NCBI GenBank assembly: GCA_034440635.1
Contig: JAOTON010001946.1
Coordinates: forward strand, 526,001 to 590,000
Reading direction: 5' to 3'
Length of the DNA: 64,000 nucleotides
Source of the DNA: Lepas anatifera
Lineage: Eukaryota > Arthropoda > Thecostraca > Lepadidae
Position 1 is the first letter of the stretch, and each line of letters starts with the position of its first letter. The position numbers and the translations under genes are program-made. Positions 61,601 to 64,000 of this stretch are shown here, one piece after another. Below the pieces are notes generated by a model. That model had not been told where the DNA came from. It saw only the letters and a program-made list of their open reading frames with translations, and did not search any database.

Positions 61601-62089
61601 TTAAACCAGGCCCCAATCAATCAATGAGCTTAGCAGCATGTCGCCATCCCCCTGGGCGGGTGTTAACCTCACAGCGCGTAGCAGCGGTACGTTCATCTCT
61701 AGAGCTCTGAAAAGCGCCCCTAAATAACAAAATCGGGAGAATTTTCGTGTCTGAATGGAAACATACACTTATTCTATATTTAAAATCGACATGTCTTCTT
61801 TATTGAATCCAGCAGAAAAAGCTCCCAGTCCAATAGTAACTCATATGGTAGTTTTAATATATTACACAACCAGATTCCGCATTAGTAACATTTAAGAAGT
61901 TATAAAATCTTTACTGAGCAAACCGCAACGTACTTATCCAATAAATTTATAATGGCACGCGCACGAATTCCGTCTCAAGAAGCCTTTGACAATGCGTAGT
62001 CAGAACTTTACTCAGCACGATACTTACAATATCCGGGCGACTGAGGTTAAGAGCTGGGTGAAGATACGAGTCCGCTTGTTCTTTCTCCT
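43581..62089 (-). CDS. SFSWAP: SFSWAP-like splicing regulator (suppressor of white-apricot), 3' part of gene
   Basis: SFSWAP is a nuclear SR-related protein that controls alternative splicing; the fly protein also regulates splicing of its own transcript. Thirteen coding exons are proposed, all on the minus strand, with GT donors and AG acceptors. The family is recognised from YLHPAL after SURP1, a SURP2 module (IIDKMASYVAKNGRDFE, then RFSFLKGSHEHHAYYRHKL), PVSFSI followed by an acidic stretch, a KRRAAQFLAKL segment, an RS/KR-rich tail, and a final segment, GLKAKVAEMMKGSLLSK, that resembles the family C-terminus. Exon phases agree at every junction provided that homopolymer frameshifts in exons 6 and 7 are corrected and inner acceptors are used for exons 8 and 12. 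DRY_EERY and SURP1 are not seen and should lie to the right of the window. Exon limits are inferred by eye, without transcript data. Confidence 0.88.
43635..45094 (-). other. SFSWAP last intron, exon-proximal part
   Basis: AT-rich intronic sequence with no convincing exon on either strand. A 122-codon plus-strand ORF at 44,344 has no recognisable motif. The rest of this intron holds the GAGTC hAT element and F3 copy 2. Confidence 0.5.
45095..45102. repeat. hAT target duplication, left (CATGTGCT)
   Basis: Exact 8-bp repeat of 46,923-46,930, directly adjoining the CAGACTTG terminus. Confidence 0.85.
45103..46922. mobile_element. hAT-like non-autonomous transposon with GAGTC subterminal arrays
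   Basis: The ends are CAGACTTGTTGA and, inverted, CAGACTTGCTGA. They are flanked by an exact 8-bp duplication, CATGTGCT (45,095-45,102 and 46,923-46,930). CAG-type ends with 8-bp duplications are the hAT hallmark. Just inside both ends lie ~180-bp clusters of GAGTC/GACTC pentamers, including GAGTCGACTC palindromes. The ~1.4-kb centre is AT-rich with no transposase-like ORF, so it must be mobilised in trans. It lies in the last SFSWAP intron. Confidence 0.85.
46923..46930. repeat. hAT target duplication, right (CATGTGCT)
   Basis: Exact 8-bp repeat of 45,095-45,102, directly adjoining the inverted terminus CAAGTCTG. Confidence 0.85.
47251..48094 (-). mobile_element. F3 element, copy 2 (in last SFSWAP intron)
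   Basis: About 844 bp, inverted relative to copy 1, with ends CGCATTGACGGGGGCGGG and CCCGTCAATGCGCGTG. The flanking TTAA is decayed (TCAA and TAAG). It accounts for the open reading that runs on from SFSWAP exon 12. Confidence 0.78.
48350..48695 (-). CDS. SFSWAP: SFSWAP exon 12: RS-rich segment and basic helix
   Basis: This 346-bp exon encodes SGSALPQEPGGGDSHSRPDT, a QEQRGAGSDDSDSSASSRSR region, RRRRSDSDLERTEQDAAIAR, LKRKLVRRP, and finally RPSSTLVQQMAE at a strong GAG/GTGAGA donor. The proposed acceptor (GTCGGCCAG, after 48,695) is the one in phase with exon 11. A better CTCAG about 20 bases upstream lies in the last minisatellite unit but is out of phase. Reading through the donor enters repeat-derived sequence, so the splice is preferred to read-through. 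Confidence 0.75.
48715..49490 (-). repeat. 37-bp minisatellite in SFSWAP intron 11
   Basis: Units containing GAGCTGAGTCAGGGCACACG recur at 37-bp spacing (clear at 48,981 and 49,018), with diverged units at both ends. On the gene strand each unit ends in GTGCCCTGACTCAG, an acceptor-like string. The leftmost unit abuts exon 12. Confidence 0.9.
49528..49683 (-). CDS. SFSWAP: SFSWAP exon 11: acidic and RS-rich segment
   Basis: This 156-bp exon runs from a ATGCTACAG acceptor to a CCAG/GTGGGC donor. Joined to exon 10 it gives DLTSPTRERELSPSVSGPAS, then PDAEEVALDAAEERAWSRSR and SRSDSGSRPSS. It is followed by an intron that is almost entirely a 37-bp minisatellite. Confidence 0.8.
49853..49984 (-). 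CDS. SFSWAP: SFSWAP exon 10: RS repeat then Pro/acidic segment
   Basis: This 132-bp exon lies between a GTCCCGGCAG acceptor and a strong GTAAGA donor. It reads RSRSRSRTKASSAAAVAPPP, then SYEPEPDEITEIPVSPAAG. The RSRSRTK start matches the RSRSRTKSK motif of vertebrate SFSWAP. Phases fit exons 9 and 11. Confidence 0.82.
50756..51212 (+). mobile_element. TTAA MITE, copy 3
   Basis: About 457 bp with TTAA at both ends. The right terminus is slightly decayed (CATTTCTT). The central TGACGTCA is mutated to TGACGCCA. It is nested in the 50,516 hAT-like element. Confidence 0.85.
51735..52183 (+). mobile_element. TTAA MITE, copy 4
   Basis: About 449 bp; left flank TTGA, right flank TTAA, standard inverted ends, TGACGTCA retained. 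It is nested in the same hAT-like element as copy 3. Confidence 0.85.
52308..52570. repeat. Small element with GGCGCAC-type ends
   Basis: GGCGCACACTCAGGATTTTC at the left and an inverted CTTGGGTGCGCC at the right. A related terminus occurs in reverse at about 27,095-27,155 (GGCGCGAACACAGGATTTTT). No target duplication was confirmed. Confidence 0.45.
52888..53095 (+). repeat. tRNA-derived SINE, family C, with AAAT tail
   Basis: GGTGGCCTAGTGGCTTCG (box A) and GAGGGTTCAATCCCCAC (box B) head a ~200-bp unit. It ends in AAATAAATAAATAAATAAA, a typical SINE tail. It is inside the 50,516-53,373 hAT-like element. Confidence 0.78.
53985..54092 (-). CDS. SFSWAP: SFSWAP exon 9: Lys/Arg/Ser-rich tail
   Basis: This 108-bp exon follows a TG-rich intron end with a CTTTCAG acceptor and stops at an AAAAG/GTCAGC donor. 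It encodes RRPEPTPSPPPRQSKRKRSP followed by TSKRKHKSKKSKRSK. Low-complexity basic sequence of this type is typical of the SFSWAP C-terminal third. Phases (1 in, 2 out) agree with exons 8 and 10. It is separated from exon 10 by a 4-kb intron holding a hAT-like element. Confidence 0.82.
54686..55719 (+). mobile_element. F1 element, copy D
   Basis: 1,034 bp from TTAA to TTAA with ends CCCTCGCCCC and GGGGCGCGGG. It lies in the intron between SFSWAP exons 8 and 9 and ends about 116 bp from exon 8. Confidence 0.85.
55836..55943 (-). CDS. SFSWAP: SFSWAP exon 8: Arg-rich RS segment
   Basis: The exon encodes RRHQRRRRRRRSASAEPHW, then RAHSARRESRASRSRSL, and ends at a GCG/GTAATT donor. Two acceptors are possible. 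The inner AG at 55,944 is in phase with the RS frame of exon 7. A better-looking AG at 55,957 is in phase only with the uncorrected frame of exon 7. The donor phase (2) fits exon 9. Confidence 0.68.
56452..56916 (-). CDS. SFSWAP: SFSWAP exon 7: start of the RS domain, with second apparent frameshift
   Basis: The exon runs from a TCGTCTCAG acceptor to an ACG/GTACGC donor. Joined to exon 6 it reads DPESVRSVPDPGEVSGSRAS and later RTSPEQQRHRRRHK. From about 56,670 on, the RS-like reading is in another frame: RHLSRSRSRSRSKSRSPSRS, then ERKHKKRKKRTRSPPASYK. That resembles KKHKKRSRTRSRSP followed by SAYRTVRR in vertebrates. One extra base in the A4 run near 56,670 would unite the two. In the uncorrected frame the second half is His/Gly-rich and looks unlike the family. 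Confidence 0.75.
57003..57448 (+). mobile_element. TTAA MITE, copy 5
   Basis: About 446 bp, the most diverged copy (AGCGAATGTGGCACCTT at left, TGAA at right). It lies in the SFSWAP intron between exons 6 and 7, just upstream of exon 7. Confidence 0.82.
57732..57960 (-). CDS. SFSWAP: SFSWAP exon 6: Pro/Arg-Ser segment with apparent homopolymer frameshift
   Basis: The exon (229 bp) starts after a CACTCCTCAG acceptor and ends at a CTG/GTGGGT donor. The entry frame gives GPQLPDGPLPTGSDSESGDP. After a repeated CCCCCG tract, the sensible frame is the next one: PAHTRSRSGTP, then EEEEESGNESALDKYRLVES. The tract holds one run of six Gs on the plus strand (57,883-57,888) among runs of five. One base fewer there would join the two readings and give the phase needed by exon 7. 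It could be an assembly error or a real length variant. Confidence 0.75.
58158..58385 (-). CDS. SFSWAP: SFSWAP exon 5: basic helix KRRAAQFLAKL
   Basis: This 228-bp exon runs from a TATCTCCAG acceptor to a GTAGGC donor. It starts GLTMSPSSVVPAPAALSAP and ends with DEIQLDRKRRAAQFLAKLRQ and DVDKIKQPIIG. The latter matches the ERKRKAALFLQTLKNP region that precedes the RS domain in vertebrate SFSWAP. Phases agree with both neighbours. Confidence 0.88.
58855..59004 (-). CDS. SFSWAP: SFSWAP exon 4: PVSFSI box and acidic segment
   Basis: This 150-bp exon encodes PVPVSFSIRSNKEKEVVPLE and then an acidic stretch (EESDEEENGDGS) ending in APVEEK. It corresponds to the segment after SURP2 in vertebrate SFSWAP (SF-IK, LPLE, DDDSDDDEE). 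The acceptor is GTTTCCAG and the donor AAAAG/GTTGGG. It is entered with one base carried over and leaves with one. Confidence 0.9.
59005..60322 (-). other. SFSWAP intron 3
   Basis: AT-rich intron without recognisable repeats or exons. Confidence 0.6.
60323..60496 (-). CDS. SFSWAP: SFSWAP exon 3: C-terminal half of SURP2
   Basis: This 174-bp exon follows a pyrimidine-rich CTCTGCACAG acceptor and ends at a GTAATG donor. It completes SURP2 with DSRFSFLKGSHEHHAYYRHK, matching the family pattern in which RF-FL is followed by a histidine, a Tyr-Tyr pair and a basic helix. After SURP2 it reads LEQYEHDLGKTVPKP and then an Ala/Glu-rich tail. Phases on both sides agree (2 in, 1 out). Confidence 0.9.
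60959..61442 (-). CDS. SFSWAP: SFSWAP exon 2: linker, basic NLS-like patch and N-terminal half of SURP2
   Basis: This 484-bp exon runs from a GTCGCAG acceptor to a GAG/GTGAGG donor. It opens with APGKVDVMYQ, resembling the KVVDP region of the human protein. A Ser/Ala-rich segment follows, then a basic patch (ARKKTPRKRRR) that could be a nuclear localisation signal, a proline run, and the first half of SURP2 (VIIDKMASYVAKNGRDFEGI). It ends with one base carried over, in phase with exon 3. The intron just upstream is made of imperfect repeats that copy the acceptor. Confidence 0.88.
61443..61600 (-). repeat. Imperfect tandem repeat covering the exon 2 acceptor
   Basis: Units of about 50-60 bp share GCCTGCGACAGTACCACGA on the plus strand (61,441 and 61,549, with a diverged unit near 61,490). 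On the gene strand the acceptor motif GTACTGTCGCAG is repeated with each unit. Confidence 0.8.
62028..62089 (-). CDS. SFSWAP: SFSWAP exon 1 of window: linker after SURP1
   Basis: This 62-bp exon lies between a TTCACAG acceptor and a strong GTAAGT donor. Read with a two-base carry-over, it encodes EKEQADSYLHPALNLSRPDI. The YLHPAL part matches the YLHPSL box that follows SURP1 in vertebrate SFSWAP. It ends in phase 0, which fits the next exon. The other two frames are either stopped or lack this match. Confidence 0.8.
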
Positions 62090-63181
62090 CTGTGAATGCA
62101 ACCAAACGCCAGCGTCAAACAGCGGAACAATTCACTTCCCGCTGCCCGGCCACGCACACACTGCGTTAACAACACCGTTTGCTACAGCAAAAAGCACCTC
62201 TCTCTAGTAAACAATGAACGGGAACTAAGCAGTTCGGTTGACAAAAAGGGAGTTGTAATGGTGCCATAATTTAAGTTATCTTTTCGTGAACGCTTAGAAA
62301 AACTGGACATAACAAATCACTTGCAGCAAAAGAAAGTCAGCAAATCATATTTCACGATCAACGGAGTCCATAAACACCAAGGCCAAAACCCAGTCTGGCA
62401 ACACACAGCTAAACACAGTAGACGACGCCTGACCACGGTTCGCTTCACACGCGTTAGCTATTTTTTCACAGCCGTGAGTCGGCATATCAGCAGAAGTTTA
62501 AACAAATGTCCTGAACGTATCCATGACAACCCCGTAATACAAAACAGGAATGTAAGAAAATGTTACAGGCATTAGAGCATTTTAAACATCTGACCCGCGC
62601 AGCCAGATGTCTTGTAAGGGCTTCTCACAACTAAGGCATGCTTTAGGATTATACAAATCTGAAAATTAATAAAGTATCAGCTCACGGGGCCTTTCAAGTA
62701 CTCCACTTGGAGCTCTAGCCACGCATTCACAGGCTCCAATTTTCTAGGCACAGTTAATGTCTCTATGAAGAGATCCCTTTTAATGAGACATTACCTTTCG
62801 CATAAAAGCTGACCGAGGCACGGAAGGCAATTTAGCCAGGCTTGAAGTCTTCCGGACACCAACATTTCTTGGTCCCTCGACTTCACGCTCAATAGGGTGA
62901 GAAAAGTGTCTTAACCTTCGTAATTGTTTATTTTTCCGTTCTTAACATCCAATTTGACAGGAATCAAAATGCAATATGTGTTTGAACACGTCGATAGCTT
63001 TTGAAACTAAAGTTGCTACACCTTTGCTTGTTTTTGTTCAGAACTAAACACAAACAGAACTTTGTGGTGTGTGCACCATCAGCGTAACCCAGTGTTTAAC
63101 ACCAGCCAACATTACATTATATAAAAAGAAAAACACCAGCAATATTGGTACTTCATCAAGAACATGTCAAATACCAAGGTT
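62090..63181 (-). other. SFSWAP upstream intron (presumed)
   Basis: AT-rich. SURP1-like sequence was looked for and not found. A 58-bp exon-like stretch at 62,686-62,743 (KLEPVNAWLELQVEYLKGP between AG and GTGAGC) does not match SFSWAP and is out of phase with the next exon. Confidence 0.4.
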
Positions 63182-63635
63182 TTAAAGGGAATGTGACACC
63201 TTGGTCGAATCCTGGAATTTAGTGTTATTAGGCGTACTTTTAGTCAAAAATAATAAACCCACTCACGATTTCTCTCAAAAATGTACAATGGGCTCAATAT
63301 TTGGTTTTTAAAAATACTCCTCTAGAAAAAGAAATAAATATCAGCCTGTGGATGATGTCACGATCTGGCAACCACTACCATACTTAAAACGCTTCAAGGG
63401 ATTCGATTGGCTGATGCTCATCGTGACGTCAGCATATGTCGTCACACCAGCAGCTCACAACAATGGCCGCCCGAGGACGGGCTGATGGGGGGCTGGTGTC
63501 AGGTAGGTGTTATTTTTTTACGGAAATATCGAGTTCCAAGACAAATGAAATATGGAGTACCGGGTTTTCCGACCTGCTTTACAACTTGGCTATCTCAGTT
63601 AAAATCACGTTGTGAAGGTGCCACATTCCCTTTAA
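63182..63635 (+). mobile_element. TTAA MITE, copy 6
   Basis: About 454 bp with TTAA at both ends, intact inverted ends and TGACGTCA. It lies upstream of the first SFSWAP exon seen here, presumably in an intron. Confidence 0.87.
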
Positions 63636-64000
63636 GTTGTATTGCACATACAAAAAGACAAATTGGCTGACAGAAGAAAAGGTGACACAAAAACAAAATA
63701 CGTTGCTTGGTTTTAAAAGTCTTACCAGTTATCGTAATATTCTGGCATCTTCAATTCATGGGGATTTTTCGATGAAGCTAAGTTGTAAGGAACAAACCGC
63801 GCGCATAAGGGTAAAAAAATGAGATATCATATAGAACACGAGAGTTTTCGCGCATGTTTCGACGGAATAATAATACAGCTACATGTTTTAACTATCCCGG
63901 ATTTCTAAGCCGACATCGTTTGTGGAAGATGCAAAATATTCAACAAAGCTTGCTTTGAAACGGGGAGGAGAGGGGGGCTATTTATCTCAACATGGAACAA

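Noticed and set aside
62686..62743. Exon-like stretch KLEPVNAWLELQVEYLKGP between AG and GTGAGC
   Set aside because: It resembles no part of SFSWAP and is out of phase with the 62,089 exon; too short to call alone.

Overview
This is a stretch of nuclear genome from a multicellular invertebrate. It has one intron-rich gene whose short, GC-rich exons sit in AT-richer introns, a full-length non-LTR retrotransposon, tRNA-headed SINEs and many small DNA transposons. No prokaryotic features were seen. An arthropod is my best guess, from the splicing-factor sequence and the retroelement type; the species cannot be fixed from the sequence alone.

The only host gene I can support is on the minus strand, from about 62,089 down to 43,581. 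It is the downstream part of an orthologue of SFSWAP (suppressor of white-apricot), an SR-related splicing regulator. Thirteen coding exons are proposed from splice sites, reading phase and family resemblance. They encode the linker after SURP1, the whole SURP2 module (split over two exons), a short acidic segment and a long RS/KR-rich tail. The last exon is tiny and encodes 17 residues. The 5' part (DRY_EERY region and SURP1) should lie beyond the right edge. Two exons appear to carry single-base frameshifts in homopolymers. Two introns carry minisatellites that run into the following 3' splice site.

Downstream of the gene lies a complete I-group-like LINE (35,773-42,634, minus strand). It is bounded by a 12-bp target duplication and ends in a short ATC/GAT tail. 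ORF2 (endonuclease, reverse transcriptase, RNase H) is open; ORF1 (zinc knuckles) is broken by frameshifts.

The left 35 kb has no recognisable host gene and is a mosaic of mobile elements, many inserted into one another. The main families are: (i) a ~455-bp MITE with AGGG...CCCT inverted ends at TTAA (six copies); (ii) several ~0.5-1 kb families (called F1-F4 here) with GC-rich, hairpin-like ends, mostly at TTAA, whose interiors are packed with AGGTCA/TGACCT hexamers; (iii) two hAT-like elements with short target duplications, both inside SFSWAP introns; (iv) two elements bounded by TA; (v) tRNA-derived SINEs. There is also a pair of ~720-bp inverted arms 4 kb apart, a 254-bp direct duplication, and nested palindromes round a long CA microsatellite.

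The strongest candidates for something new are the hexamer-loaded TTAA families, the hAT element with GAGTC subterminal arrays, and the minisatellites that duplicate splice-acceptor-like sequence in a gene whose fly orthologue regulates its own splicing.
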